Shown in pieces: positions 15,813 through 25,014 of a stretch of 30,493 nucleotides of DNA (positions within the stretch are counted from its first letter, which is position 1; the number at the start of each line of letters is the position of its first letter). Below the pieces are notes generated by a model. It worked only from the letters and a program-made list of their open reading frames with translations, had not been told where the DNA came from and did not search any database. Source of the stretch: Streptomyces aureocirculatus (GTDB taxonomy: Bacteria > Actinomycetota > Actinomycetes > Streptomycetales > Streptomycetaceae). The position numbers and the translations under genes are program-made. The stretch spans positions 1 to 30,493 of the forward strand of contig NZ_JOAP01000078.1 in NCBI RefSeq assembly GCF_000720475.1, given 5' to 3'.

Positions 15813-16820
15813 TCATCGTGACTGGCCAGGAGCATTCAGAAAGGCAGTGCCGACGGCGGTAAGGCTGTGGCAGGCGGCATTGCGGTAACGCGTGGTGTGT
15901 ATCAGCCCGGCTGAACGGAGGATGGTGGCGTGTTCACTGGCGCTGGGGCTGGTGATGCGTACGAGGGTGGCAAGTTGTTTGGTGGTGCAGCCGGGGTGTT
16001 CCGCGATGGCTTGTAGTACAGCGGCCCGGGTCGGCCCCAGGAGCGACGCCAGAGCGGTACGGGGAGGCACCGGCAGCGAGTCCGGTAAGGCGCAGCGGAA
16101 CGGGCCTGTTGCCTGATCACTGATGGGGTATCTGAGCACGGGTTGGGGCCGGGCATCGATGTCGATGCTCGGCGATTCGCGGGCAAAGACGGAGGGGGCG
16201 AGCAGGAGGCCGCGTCCCTCCAGATGGAGATCTCCATCGAAGCCGGAAAGAGTCGCCATCTCCAGGACGGGCGCGTTCCATCGAACGCGTTGCGGGTGCA
16301 GGTTTGCCAGCAGGTGCTCCATACCTCCCTTGATCGCGTGCCGCATCCGGATCGTTTGGTCGGCCGTAGTGTCGCCGGTGATTTCGTTCCAGTGCGGGAT
16401 CAGCAGCACGGTGCAGACGTGGTCCAGGCTGTCGAAGAGCTGCCGCAGCAGGGCGGAGTCGTCCGGCAATTGGTTCGCCCACGATGGGAGTGGATGCCAC
16501 TCGGCTACGTGGGCAAGGTGTTCACGGATCTCAGACCTCGGCGTGGCGCGCACACGTTCGAGGACCTCCTGCGGGGTGCCGGCATCGGCGGGGGTCAAGA
16601 AGGTGGGCGACCAGCCGCGGGGCGGTATGAGATCCAGGATCATGCGCGCCTGTGGGCCTAGGCCAGTAAGAACGTGTTGCCTCCAGGCTCCGAACCGAGC
16701 CGGGTGACTGCGGGTCTGCAGAGTGCGCACCGAGGCATTGAGCTCCACCAAAGGGGGCGGGGCCTGGGCAACCCGGGTGCGTGCCAGATCCTCGACAGTG
16801 AAGTGAATGCGGTACACCAT
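15813..16820 (-). CDS. ArsR-like winged-helix transcriptional regulator
   Basis: This 335-residue protein has an N-terminal region typical of a Streptomyces regulator group (YRIHFTVEDLARTRVA) and a C-terminal winged helix. The helix-turn-helix is LGPTRAAVLQAIAEHPGCTT then KQLATLVRITSPSASEHATI (about residues 265-305), followed by the wing. The long front part is probably a sensor, with no known ligand. The ATG at 16820 has GGGAG 5 bases upstream; the longer open frame to 16961 has no ribosome site. A 26-bp palindrome lies 53 bases upstream and could be its own operator. Confidence 0.8.
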   Translation of the reverse strand: MVYRIHFTVEDLARTRVAQAPPPLVELNASVRTLQTRSHPARFGAWRQHVLTGLGPQARMILDLIPPRGWSPTFLTPADAGTPQEVLERVRATPRSEIREHLAHVAEWHPLPSWANQLPDDSALLRQLFDSLDHVCTVLLIPHWNEITGDTTADQTIRMRHAIKGGMEHLLANLHPQRVRWNAPVLEMATLSGFDGDLHLEGRGLLLAPSVFARESPSIDIDARPQPVLRYPISDQATGPFRCALPDSLPVPPRTALASLLGPTRAAVLQAIAEHPGCTTKQLATLVRITSPSASEHATILRSAGLIHTTRYRNAACHSLTAVGTAFLNAPGQSR

Positions 16821-16872
16821 GCGCTCTCCCGTTCCACCAGAACCTGGTACGCGCTGAATTCTCCGGGAATGC

Positions 16873-16898
16873 CGTGATTCGGTCCAGACCGAATCACG
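16873..16898. promoter_or_regulatory. 26-bp palindrome, candidate operator
   Basis: The arms CGTGATTCGGTC and GACCGAATCACG are perfect and separated by CA. The site lies 53 bases upstream of the ArsR-like gene start. The GGTC-N2-GACC core resembles the DasR-type dre site, though no aminosugar gene is near. Autoregulation by the adjacent regulator is the simplest reading. Confidence 0.5.
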
Positions 16899-17015
16899 TC
16901 GCGCCACGCGCCCACGGGCACCGAAGCTAGTTGGCGGGCACCAGTCCGGAATGCGGCACAAACCACAAACGGCGTTCCAGCTTTCCGTAAACCACAGGAA
17001 GAAGGAGAGGCACTG

Positions 17016-17153
17016 ATGCAGGTCAGGAATCGTGTAGGGCTAGCGGCACTCTGGTCTTCATCGCCTCCAACCCTCTCTGCACGCGCACAACATGTAAAGG
17101 CTCAAGCCCACGAGAGCACGAGGAGGAACACATGTCCTTCAAGCGGCGCATAG
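17016..17153 (+). CDS. Possible leader or frameshifted signal-peptide ORF
   Basis: An ATG at 17016 has a strong AAGGAGAGG site 6 bases upstream. The 45-codon frame starts MQVRNRVGLAAL and stops at 17153, overlapping the start of the next gene. After residue 12 the +1 frame reads VFIASNPLC, which fits a signal peptide better, so this may be a frameshifted relic. It could also couple translation to the next gene. Confidence 0.3.
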   Translation: MQVRNRVGLAALWSSSPPTLSARAQHVKAQAHESTRRNTCPSSGA

Positions 17154-17482
17154 GGGTGGCGGCAGTAACCGTGGCGGCCGGTGCGGGTCTGGCTCTGGGG
17201 CCGTCGGCGGCAGCGTCCGCGGAATCTCCCCGGCTGACAGCCCCGGCCAGCGAAAAGATCCGCGTAGCAGCCTACGCGTACCTGCACGGCGATGTCGACG
17301 CCAATATCATCCTAGGGTCGACTGACGCGAACGGCAGCGGCGCCCTGGCCACCTGCAAACGGTGGAGCGGCTTCTTCGAAGACTGGGTGTACTGGATACA
17401 CCACTACGAGCTGGACAAGAGGGGGTATGTCCACAGCGAGGCCACCAACCTGACGCACTCGCACCTCAACCGGTGCACCTGA
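17132..17482 (+). CDS. Small secreted protein of unknown function
   Basis: This 116-residue precursor has a twin-charged start (MSFKRRIGVAAVTVAAGAGL) and a likely cleavage near ASA-ES. The mature protein is about 85 residues with two cysteines (ATCKRWSG and LNRCT) and an aromatic/His-rich middle (EDWVYWIHHYELDK). Small exported proteins of this style are common in Streptomyces; I do not recognise the family. AGGAGG precedes the ATG by 7-8 bases. A strong terminator follows. Confidence 0.7.
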   Translation: MSFKRRIGVAAVTVAAGAGLALGPSAAASAESPRLTAPASEKIRVAAYAYLHGDVDANIILGSTDANGSGALATCKRWSGFFEDWVYWIHHYELDKRGYVHSEATNLTHSHLNRCT

Positions 17483-17502
17483 CCGCAGCACTCCCGGCGT
17501 GA

Positions 17503-17549
17503 CGGCGTACGACCGGCCCACCCCAAGGAAGGGGGCCGGCCGTACGCCG
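17503..17549 (+). terminator. Terminator of the small secreted protein gene
   Basis: CGGCGTACGACCGGCCC pairs with 17533-17549 with one mismatch, and CTTTT follows shortly after. Confidence 0.75.
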
Positions 17550-17802
17550 CAGCCTTTTCCTGTACCCCAACTACTCACACCCGGGTTCCGAGACCGCTTC
17601 AGGCAAGCTCAGACTATGACCTCTGCATCGAAGACAACCATGCAGCATTTTCAGAACGAACGGCCGAGCTGGGAAGATCCGGGGTCGTAGTCCTCACGTC
17701 CGCCTTAGGCGCGCCAACAGTCCCGTTCGGTCGGCGCATGCCTGCGTCCGGTCCGCGCCAATAGCACGTGGGGGCAACGGATTTGATGCCCCCTATGAGG
17801 TT

Positions 17803-17846
17803 CTACCGCGCGAGCTCCGTCTCGATGGGCGTGTTCCGGCATTCGC
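17803..17846. repeat. Direct repeat, copy A of a duplicated gene end
   Basis: The segment from CTACCGCGCGAGCTC to GGCATTCG is nearly identical to 18448-18490. On the minus strand both encode NTPIETELAR plus stop. Confidence 0.7.
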
Positions 17847-18447
17847 TCTCCTCCGAACTGCGCGCTTTCCGGACGGTCGGCGAAGTGGAGCATGCAGGCG
17901 AACACCTGCGCGCCCTCGAGGTCGATGTCCCTGCAGCGGCCCCAGACCGCCTTCGGGACCGTCCTCACCGATGGCTTCGGCCAGCTGCTCCATGTGTTCC
18001 GCGGCGGTGGGCAGGTTGAGGACCCAGCGCACGACGACGGACAGCTGCTGGCGGGCCTGTAGCACCGAGAGCGCGTGTGCGGATGGAACGACATAGCCTG
18101 CGTCCTCAGCGAGCCGACGCAGGCCCGCGCCGACGTCGGTCGACCGCCGTGAGGCGGGACGGGCGGGAGCCCTCCGGGTTCGCTGCCGTGCTGGCCGGGC
18201 TGATGGTCGACAGGGCTCGCGGCCGCCGACGGCCGCGTCTTGGACCGCTGGCCCGACAGCACCGAGTTCTCGCACCGCATCTGCCCAGCCCCGTGCGGCC
18301 GCCGCGTTCTCTCGGACCCCGGGCAGTTGGAGCCGTGCCCGGGCCCTCGGCATGCACCACCAGCTTCCCCTGATCAACGTGCGATCGGAGCATGAGCGAC
18401 GTCGCCCGGCTGGGCAGCTCCTCATCCGCCGCCCTCTGCGTTTGGGC

Positions 18448-18490
18448 CTACCGCGCGAGCTCTGTCTCGATGGGCGTGTTCGGGCATTCG
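18448..18490. repeat. Direct repeat, copy B of a duplicated gene end
   Basis: It matches 17803-17846 with a few substitutions. The preceding minus-strand residues (RILNECP) differ slightly from copy A (EESECR). Confidence 0.7.
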
Positions 18491-19022
18491 TTCAGGATGC
18501 GGGTGGCGCGGCGGGTTCGGCCGCGGTGGTCGGTCTGGCCCGGGAGTGAGCGCTGTCCAGCGAGCATCGCCTGCTGCTCGACGGAAGATCCGCCGCCATC
18601 TGCCATGGGCTGCCATTGTCTGCGGGGTTGCCAGTGTCGGCGTCCCGGTGGCCAGCGCATTGCGAGCCGACGCGCCTCTGGCCCTGGGGGTAGAGGAGGG
18701 CTTCGTGGATGTCGATGTGTTGACACGGTTATGGATCTTCGGCCGTGAGGTGGGGGAGGCGCACGGTCGGGGCGGGTGAGCCTCGGGAGTTGGGCGGGGG
18801 CGTTTTATGCCCGCACAGGTCAGACAATTCGCTTCTGATGTCCGTGTCAGAGGGACCGTTTGTGATCGAACCTCGGACATGTGTGCGCAGAAATTTGACT
18901 GAACGATCGTCAGGTCGTGGAGCGCGGCGGCGGGTGCCTGTACCCACAGCGCTACGTTCTGACACCGGGCGCGTGCGGTAGGTAGTACTGTCCGATTCCC
19001 CGGCACCTCGCCGGGCGCGCAA

Positions 19023-19063
19023 AAGACCCCGGCTGTGTGGTTGGTGGCCCTCGCCGGGGTCTT
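19023..19063. terminator. Terminator hairpin, probably for minus-strand transcription
   Basis: AAGACCCCGGC and GCCGGGGTCTT form an 11-bp perfect stem with a 19-base loop. Read on the minus strand it is followed by a T-run (CTTTTGC). No intact minus-strand gene ends nearby, so it may be left from a lost gene. From here to 19494 I see no supported gene. Confidence 0.6.
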
Positions 19064-19494
19064 GTCGCTACTGACGTCAGTCGGAGAAATCCGGAAGAAC
19101 GGAGTCCCCCGTGTTCCCCTGTCGACATCGGACTCAGGTTCCCGCAGTACAGGAACTGAGCCGCGAACGTATCATCCCTCCGCCCCTTGTGGCCCAAACC
19201 TTTCAGTGGGATGCCTCGGCTGTCATCGTGCGCGGGAGTCTTCCCGTCAGTGCTCTGGCCCTCCTTACCGCGGCCGGAGGCGACTTTCCTGCCCGGGGAC
19301 TGCCGATCCTGGTGCTCTTTGTGACGGCCGCTCACGGATCTGCCCTGGTCCGGCAGCGGATCTGCCGCAGGTGAGCCAGCGGGCCGGGTGGCGCGGACAG
19401 CACGTCCGCGCCACCCGGCTCCCATCCAGCCGATCTTGCATCTTCAGCGGGCGGGCACAGATACCCGCCCCGGCACCCCCGAAAGAGGTCACCC

Positions 19495-20478
19495 GTGTCC
19501 ACGCGTTCACGCCCCCGTGCCCGCACAGCGAGCCGCCCTCCCTCCCGACCCGCGGTCGACGCCGGACGCGCCCGCCGGTGCACCGAAGCGATCCGCGACA
19601 TCGCCGAAGACCTCACTGTCGCCTCCGAAAACCTGATGAACACCGCATACGGGCCGGGTATGGCCGTCACGGAGCTGCTGCCCCACCTCGTCACCCTCCG
19701 GACGCTGCTCGAGGAACTGACCGGCGCCACCGTGGTGCTGCAGCGCTCCCGCGGCCAGTCACTGGACGAAGCCGCGCACTTCCTGGACCGCACCAAGGAC
19801 CGGCTGCGCAAGAAGTACCCGCCGCACACCGTCGACGCCGCCCTGTCCGCCAGGACACGCCCCCACCCCCAGCCCCACAACGACACCCCGCTGCCGGACA
19901 CGCCGCCCCGGCGCCCGCAGGACCTGCGCGCCCCCCGCCAGCGTCTGGCCAGCGCCCTGACCCGCATGGCACGCCAGAGCGAGCAGACCCAGCGAAAGCT
20001 GGCCACCCTGCTCGCCGTCGACCCCTCCTACGTCTCGCGCATGCTCTCCGGATACCGCGAGGTCTCCTGGCAGCACGTCAAGACCATCTGCGACGCCTGC
20101 AACCACAGCCCGGACCTGATCAAACCCCTGTGGGAGGCAGCCTCCAGCGCCCCGCTGCCGACCACCGACACCGTCCGCTACCTGCGCACCTACCTGCGAG
20201 CCCTGCGCTATGCGGCCAACTACAGCGAGAAGGACGCCGAGAAGGGCGCCGAGAAGATCCTCAGCTCCCTCCAGCTCCAGCACGCCATCACCACCGCCGA
20301 CTTGCGCCAGGCCTTCCACGGACCCGGCGTGCCCACCTGGCCGGTCGTCCAGCAGATCGCCGCCGCCCTGCAGTCCCAGCCGGAGATCGCCCGCCGCCTG
20401 TGGCGCCTGGCCCACGCCGAAACCGAAGCCCACGGCGGCACCGAAACTTGTGGAATCAGCGCCGCAGCATTCGGCTGA
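19495..20478 (+). CDS. XRE-type helix-turn-helix regulator
   Basis: This 327-residue protein has a helical front part (LMNTAYGPGMAVTELLPHLV), a Pro-rich linker and a helix-turn-helix in the centre (QTQRKLATLLAVDPSYVSRM followed by LSGYREVSWQHVKTICDAC, about residues 165-205). An unusual C-terminal part contains a second HTH-like repeat with TADLRQAFHGPGVPTWPVVQ. The two similar halves suggest an ancient duplication of a DNA-binding unit. GTG 19495 has GAGG 6 bases upstream. The next gene starts 29 bases after its stop, so they are probably co-transcribed. Confidence 0.75.
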   Translation: MSTRSRPRARTASRPPSRPAVDAGRARRCTEAIRDIAEDLTVASENLMNTAYGPGMAVTELLPHLVTLRTLLEELTGATVVLQRSRGQSLDEAAHFLDRTKDRLRKKYPPHTVDAALSARTRPHPQPHNDTPLPDTPPRRPQDLRAPRQRLASALTRMARQSEQTQRKLATLLAVDPSYVSRMLSGYREVSWQHVKTICDACNHSPDLIKPLWEAASSAPLPTTDTVRYLRTYLRALRYAANYSEKDAEKGAEKILSSLQLQHAITTADLRQAFHGPGVPTWPVVQQIAAALQSQPEIARRLWRLAHAETEAHGGTETCGISAAAFG

Positions 20479-20507
20479 ACACCGCCCCGACCCCGGCGGA
20501 GGAGACC

Positions 20508-20930
20508 ATGAAACCCGGCACTGAACCCAGCATCCTCACCACCGCCTTCTACGCCTTCTACGACCTGCACCGCCCCGCCTACCACGCCTACGCAGCCGCC
20601 CACCTCCCACCACAAGAAGCACTGATCACCGTCACCCACGTCTTCGAACTCATCGCCAGCACCTGGACAAGCGTGGTCACCACACCACGCCCCTCCGCAT
20701 GGGCCTGGGACAAACACACCCAAGCCATCGCCCGGCGCACCGGCCGCACCACCACCCCGGCCCAGGACACCGTGCTGCTCCACGACACTCTGCGCCTGAG
20801 CATCGACCAGATCGCCACGATCACCGGAACCGACGACGCCAGCGTCGCGGCCCTCCTGGCGGCCGGCCGCCGGGCGGGATGGAGTCTCCCCTCCCGTTGC
20901 CTGTCTGGCGGAGGACCCCGGCGCCGGTAG
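20508..20930 (+). CDS. Small sigma-factor-like (region 4) protein
   Basis: This 140-residue protein resembles short ECF-sigma relatives. The N-terminal helices (AFYDLHRPAYHAYAAAHL) occupy the position of region 2. The C-terminal part (DTLRLSIDQIATITGTDDAS then VAALLAAGRRA) has the spacing of a sigma region-4 helix-turn-helix. The conserved core-binding motif of region 2 is not evident, so it may not be a working sigma factor. GGAGGAG lies just before the ATG. It probably forms a regulatory operon with the XRE gene upstream. Confidence 0.55.
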   Translation: MKPGTEPSILTTAFYAFYDLHRPAYHAYAAAHLPPQEALITVTHVFELIASTWTSVVTTPRPSAWAWDKHTQAIARRTGRTTTPAQDTVLLHDTLRLSIDQIATITGTDDASVAALLAAGRRAGWSLPSRCLSGGGPRRR

Positions 20931-21343
20931 AGATCAGCACGCCAGGAAGCGGGCGGCTGGACGGAGCAGAGCTCGCAGACGCGGCAGGCGGTGGGGCCTA
21001 TGTCGGGTGGATGACGTTTGCCATAGCACCGAGATAGCGCAGTCCTCAGTCACTCAGGTACTTCACGAGGCCGACATCCGGAAAAGCTTTCAGTCGACCT
21101 CACGCTGTCTGCCATGAGGCCTGCCAGCAGTGTTCCTTTAGCCAGTCTGCTGCCGATCAGGCGTTGCCTGCCCGACGTGCCTCTTTGCCCCAGCGTAGGC
21201 GGTCAAGGACTTGTCTGGTTCCGGTTGGCATGTGAAGCAAATTCGGGGGAATAGCGCAGCCCTTTGTGAAGGAGTTGTGGCAGCGTGTGCGCTTCCAGTG
21301 GCCATGGTGGTCACTGTGACGACTCTTCTCGTGGGGGGAAGAC
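20931..21343. other. Region upstream of the RHS gene
   Basis: I see no gene here. The RHS promoter is expected in this stretch, but I cannot point to convincing boxes. The ribosome site GGGGGGAAG is directly before the RHS ATG. Confidence 0.4.
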
Positions 21344-24300
21344 ATGTCCAGACGTGCCTCGGGCACGCCCCATCGGCGTGCCCGCACAACTGCTCACAGA
21401 TCAGCCCGTTACGGGTTAGCGGCGACGGTGGTAGCCCTGTCGCTCGCCGCGTCGGGAACAGCCGCGCTGGCGGCCCCGGCACCGCCAGGCCCCGGTCCGA
21501 CGTCGGTGTGGGGCAAGCCCAAGGAGCCCTTCGCCATCCCGGCGGTGAAGGTTGGCGAGACCAAGCCGGTGGTGCCGGAGCCGGAGGGAGAGCCTTCGCC
21601 GGAGCAGGCGGCCTGGCGGGCCCAGCAGAAGGAACGGGCGCGCACCGGCGAGACGGCAAAGGCATCGCCCCGCATCCGGGGTGAAGTGCCCGCCTATGTG
21701 CCCGAGGGCCAGGGCGCGGTGCCCTGGCACGAGGTATCCGATTTCCGTATCACCGACTCCCTGGTGGCGCGGATCAACCTCTCCAACGGCAACCTGATGC
21801 TCGCCGCCACCGACTTCGACGTCGTCGGCGTGGGCCAGAAGCTGCGCCTGGCACGGACGTACAACTCCTTCGACGCGCCCTGGGGGAAGGTGTCTCAGCG
21901 GTGGTGGCAGGAGTACGAGCGCTACCTTCAAGTCCTCGATGACGAGGTGGTGGTGTACGACGCCACCGGCGACGCGGTCCGCTTCGACAAGAAGGCCGAC
22001 GGCACCTTCACCACGCCCAAGGGCTACTCCAAGGACCTGAAGAAGAACACTGACGGCACCTACACCCTCACCAGCCGCAAGTCGGGGGTGAAGGACACCT
22101 ACGACGAGCACGGCACCCTGACCAAGGTCACGGACAAGAACAAGGGCACCATCACCGTCGACCAGCACGACAAGGGCGAGGAGCACAAGGGCTTCAAGGT
22201 CACCGAGACCCGCTCCGGGCGGTGGGTGGACCTGGTCAAGACGTACGGCAACCAGTGGCAGGCGAAGGATCACACCGGCCGCACCGCGGTCTTCGACCTC
22301 AACGAAGACGGAGACCTGGTCAAGACCACCGACACCGAAGGGAAGACGACCCGCTTCGGGTACGACTCCTCCGGCCGCCTGAACAAGATCACCACCCCGG
22401 AGGGCCGGGTCACGGTCTTCACCTACGACGCCGAGAACCGCGTCACCTCCATGCTCCGGGCCACCCAGACGGGCGGCGACGGCCACACCGGCCCTACCTA
22501 CACCTACGCCTATTCCGCCAAGGATTCCTCCGCGGCGGGCACGACGACGGTCACCGATCCCGAGCAGCACGCCACGAAGTACGAGCACAACAAGGACGGC
22601 GGCGTCACCAAGGTCACCGACGCCCTGGACCGCTCCCGCTCTCGCACCTTCGACGCGAACCACAACATCGAGACGGCGACGGACGCGATGGGCACCGGTA
22701 GCAGCGGCGGCAACGTCACCGCCTACGGCTGGGACAGCCGCAACAACCCGACCTCCGCAAAGCTGCCCACCGGCGCTACGGCATCCCTGTCCGGCTACCA
22801 GACGATCGCGGGCACGGACCTGCCGAAGTCCTTCACCAGCGCCGACGACGAGAAGACCGACTTCACCTATGACACGGCGGGCAACACCAAGTCCGTCGCG
22901 GTCACCGGCACGGGCGGCGGCAAGCGCACCTACGACTACAACGATGCCAGCCCCGACTGCGGCGGCTTCGAGGGCCAGCGCTGCAAGGCGACGACGACGA
23001 TGTCCGCCTCCAAGTCGGTGTCCACGTCGTTCCGCTACGACGACAAGGGCAACCTGCTCAAGGCCACCCCGCCCGCCCCGCTGAAGCCCACCACCTACAC
23101 CTACGACGCCCTCGGCCGCCCGGAGACGGTCACGGACGGGCGCGGCATCAAGACGGTGTACGAGTATGACGAGCGCGACCGGATCACCAAGGTGACCTCG
23201 TCGTCGAAGGCCACAGTGGTGTACTCCTACGACGGCGACGGCAACCTCACCCAGCGCTCGGACGGCACCGGCGTGATCAAGTACGCCTTCGACCCGCTGT
23301 CCCGGGAGACGGTCCGCACCCTGCAGAACGGCTCGCAGACCAAGCTGACGTACACGCCCGCGGGTAACGTGGAGACCTATGAGGACCCGGCCGGGGTCAC
23401 CGACTACATCTGGAACAAGGTCAACAAGCTTGTCAAGCTGAAGGATCCGGCGGGCAGGACCACCACGTACGAGTACAACCAGAACGACATCCGCACCAAG
23501 ACCACCTACCCCGGCGAGACGGTGCAGACGGTCACCCCGGACAAGTCCAGCCGCCCCGAGAAGATCAAAGCCACCTCGCCCAAGGGCACCCTGGTCGACC
23601 TGACCTACGACTATAAGAACGCGGGCAAGGACAGCACGAAGATCCGCACCCGCACGGACGCCGTCACTGACCTGAAGACCAGCTACACCTACGACAGCGC
23701 CGGCCGCTTCTCCTACGCCAAGGAGGAGAAGGGCGACACGCCCACCTACTCCTGGCAGTACTGCTTCGACCAGGCAGGAAACCTCACCTCTCAGGGCACC
23801 GGCAAGGGCTGCCCCAGCGACAGCACATTCACGATCAACGACGCCCAGCAGATCACCGCGAAGAACGGCGACAGCACCAACTGGTCCTACGACGCGGCCG
23901 GAAACGAAACCGCAGGAGCCTCAAGCCTCGAGGGCACCCGCACCGGCGAGCAGTGGTCCGACTTCAGCCAGCTGACCTCGATCACCGTCGGCGGCAAGAC
24001 GTACGAGGGTCAGTACGGCTCCACCGACCAGAGCGAACGTATCCGGCTTGGGGACACCTTCTTCCACAACGGCCCTCTGGGGCTGTCGGCGAAGAGCACC
24101 GGCGGTGTGGACATGGGATTCAACCGGGAGCCCGGGGGCACGCTGAACTCCATGACGACCGGGGGCAAGTCGTACTACTACCTCACCGACGCGCTCGGTT
24201 CGGTCGTCGCGCTCGCCGACGAGTCCGGCACCAAGGTCAACTCCTACAGCTACAGCCCCCGCGGTGTGGAACGCGCGGCGACCTCGGAGAAGGTCTCCCA

Positions 24301-24688
24301 GCCCTACCGCTTCGCGGGCGGCTACCAGGACCCCACGGGCCTGTACCACTTCGCGGCCCGCTACTACGACCCGCACATGACCCGCTTCACCCAGCCCGAC
24401 CCCTCCGGCCAGGAGAAGAACCCCTACCTCTACGCCGAAGGCGACCCCGTCAACCGCATCGACCCCACCGGCCTGTTCAGCTTCTCCGACGTCCTTGACA
24501 TCGGGGAGAAGGTAGTAACCGGAGTCTCCGGCTGTTTGGCCGGCATTGGGGCAGCAGGTGAGTCCGGCGTTCTCACAGCGGCGACCGGATTCTTTGGCAC
24601 GCCCGGCACGATAGCCGCTGGTACCTTCTCCTGCGCCGTAGGCGCAGGAGCGGCTTACATGAATGCAGACATAATGTCCTACGGGTGA
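21344..24688 (+). CDS. Exported RHS/YD-repeat protein with a short Gly-rich C-terminal tail
   Basis: This 1114-residue polymorphic-toxin-type protein begins with a signal peptide (YGLAATVVALSLAASGTAAL, about residues 24-43). A segment with RITDSLVARINLSNGNLMLA leads to the first DUF6531-type RHS strand (LRLARTYNSFDAPWG). YD repeats follow through most of the protein (for example YTYDALGRPETVTDGRG and YEYDERDRITKVTSS), forming the shell that encapsulates the toxin. The conserved RHS end RYYDPHMTRFTQPDP ... NRIDPTGL finishes at about residue 1044. The 70-residue tail after it is Gly/Ala-rich and hydrophobic with two cysteines (VSGCLAGIGAAG and FSCAVGAGAAYMN), with no nuclease or deaminase motif, so it may act on membranes. 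The next gene encodes a tiny membrane protein, the likely immunity factor. Confidence 0.88.
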   Translation: MSRRASGTPHRRARTTAHRSARYGLAATVVALSLAASGTAALAAPAPPGPGPTSVWGKPKEPFAIPAVKVGETKPVVPEPEGEPSPEQAAWRAQQKERARTGETAKASPRIRGEVPAYVPEGQGAVPWHEVSDFRITDSLVARINLSNGNLMLAATDFDVVGVGQKLRLARTYNSFDAPWGKVSQRWWQEYERYLQVLDDEVVVYDATGDAVRFDKKADGTFTTPKGYSKDLKKNTDGTYTLTSRKSGVKDTYDEHGTLTKVTDKNKGTITVDQHDKGEEHKGFKVTETRSGRWVDLVKTYGNQWQAKDHTGRTAVFDLNEDGDLVKTTDTEGKTTRFGYDSSGRLNKITTPEGRVTVFTYDAENRVTSMLRATQTGGDGHTGPTYTYAYSAKDSSAAGTTTVTDPEQHATKYEHNKDGGVTKVTDALDRSRSRTFDANHNIETATDAMGTGSSGGNVTAYGWDSRNNPTSAKLPTGATASLSGYQTIAGTDLPKSFTSADDEKTDFTYDTAGNTKSVAVTGTGGGKRTYDYNDASPDCGGFEGQRCKATTTMSASKSVSTSFRYDDKGNLLKATPPAPLKPTTYTYDALGRPETVTDGRGIKTVYEYDERDRITKVTSSSKATVVYSYDGDGNLTQRSDGTGVIKYAFDPLSRETVRTLQNGSQTKLTYTPAGNVETYEDPAGVTDYIWNKVNKLVKLKDPAGRTTTYEYNQNDIRTKTTYPGETVQTVTPDKSSRPEKIKATSPKGTLVDLTYDYKNAGKDSTKIRTRTDAVTDLKTSYTYDSAGRFSYAKEEKGDTPTYSWQYCFDQAGNLTSQGTGKGCPSDSTFTINDAQQITAKNGDSTNWSYDAAGNETAGASSLEGTRTGEQWSDFSQLTSITVGGKTYEGQYGSTDQSERIRLGDTFFHNGPLGLSAKSTGGVDMGFNREPGGTLNSMTTGGKSYYYLTDALGSVVALADESGTKVNSYSYSPRGVERAATSEKVSQPYRFAGGYQDPTGLYHFAARYYDPHMTRFTQPDPSGQEKNPYLYAEGDPVNRIDPTGLFSFSDVLDIGEKVVTGVSGCLAGIGAAGESGVLTAATGFFGTPGTIAAGTFSCAVGAGAAYMNADIMSYG
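24377..24483 (+). repeat. RHS core end, donor copy of a direct repeat
   Basis: About 107 bases here are nearly identical to 25157-25263, encoding TRFTQPDPSGQEKNPYLYAE through the DP-x-GLF junction. Recombination between the two would replace the current RHS tail with the displaced one. Confidence 0.85.
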
Positions 24689-24732
24689 CGTGCAACGGAC
24701 CGCATCGAACGCATCCTGACTGAGAGCAGACA

Positions 24733-24776
24733 ATGACCTTCCGGGCAGCGTGATTCGATGCTGCCCGGAAGGTCAT
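24733..24776 (+). terminator. 17-bp perfect hairpin between RHS and its immunity candidate
   Basis: ATGACCTTCCGGGCAGC pairs perfectly with 24760-24776 across a 10-base loop. It lies 44 bases after the RHS stop and only 3-4 bases before the AGGAG ribosome site of the next gene. It could terminate the RHS transcript or modulate translation of the immunity gene. Confidence 0.7.
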
Positions 24777-24790
24777 CGCAAGGAGAAGTG

Positions 24791-24979
24791 ATGCCAACCA
24801 AACCTGAAAGCAAGTTCACCATAATCATAGTTGTGGGGATGGCATTTGGGGCTCTGTGTACAATCTTAGGGGCGCGGGGCGACAACTATGCGCTGTTAGG
24901 GGCCGGTATTCTGGCGCTTGTCAGCGGCGCAGTATTGCTTTCCATGATGCTTCACCGTTGGTCTAAGACCAAACGCTGA
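24791..24979 (+). CDS. Small two-helix membrane protein, candidate RHS immunity
   Basis: This 62-residue protein has two hydrophobic segments (IIIVVGMAFGALCTILGA and YALLGAGILALVSGAVLLSM) and a basic end, HRWSKTKR. AGGAG lies 5 bases before the ATG. It directly follows the RHS toxin gene, where cognate immunity genes normally sit. A membrane location would suit protection against a membrane-acting tail. No sequence family is recognised, so function rests on context. Confidence 0.65.
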   Translation: MPTKPESKFTIIIVVGMAFGALCTILGARGDNYALLGAGILALVSGAVLLSMMLHRWSKTKR

Positions 24980-25014
24980 ACGCTTGGAGTGCACCTGGAC
25001 CGCAGACTGTGATG

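Larger units (their letters stand above)
17560..18980. other. Degenerate region without an intact gene
   Basis: The minus strand near 17940-18130 encodes RRLAEDAGYVVPSAHALSVL and VVRWVLNLPTAAEHMEQLAE, which reads like part of a DUF6415-type Streptomyces protein, but both ends are broken. At 17803-17846 and 18448-18490 the same minus-strand gene end (NTPIETELAR then stop) occurs twice. An open frame at 18546-18779 (plus) has a hydrophobic stretch WAAIVCGVASVGVPVASAL, but no ribosome site or known family. I take the stretch as gene debris. Confidence 0.45.

Noticed and set aside
19035..20930. 631-residue plus-strand open frame covering the XRE and sigma-like genes
   Set aside because: Its first two thirds are Arg/Pro-rich nonsense in another frame of the XRE gene; only the last 140 residues after ATG 20508 look real.
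21416..22663. Long minus-strand open frame opposite the RHS gene
   Set aside because: Low-complexity Val/Gly/Leu composition typical of antisense to YD repeats; no protein-like motifs.
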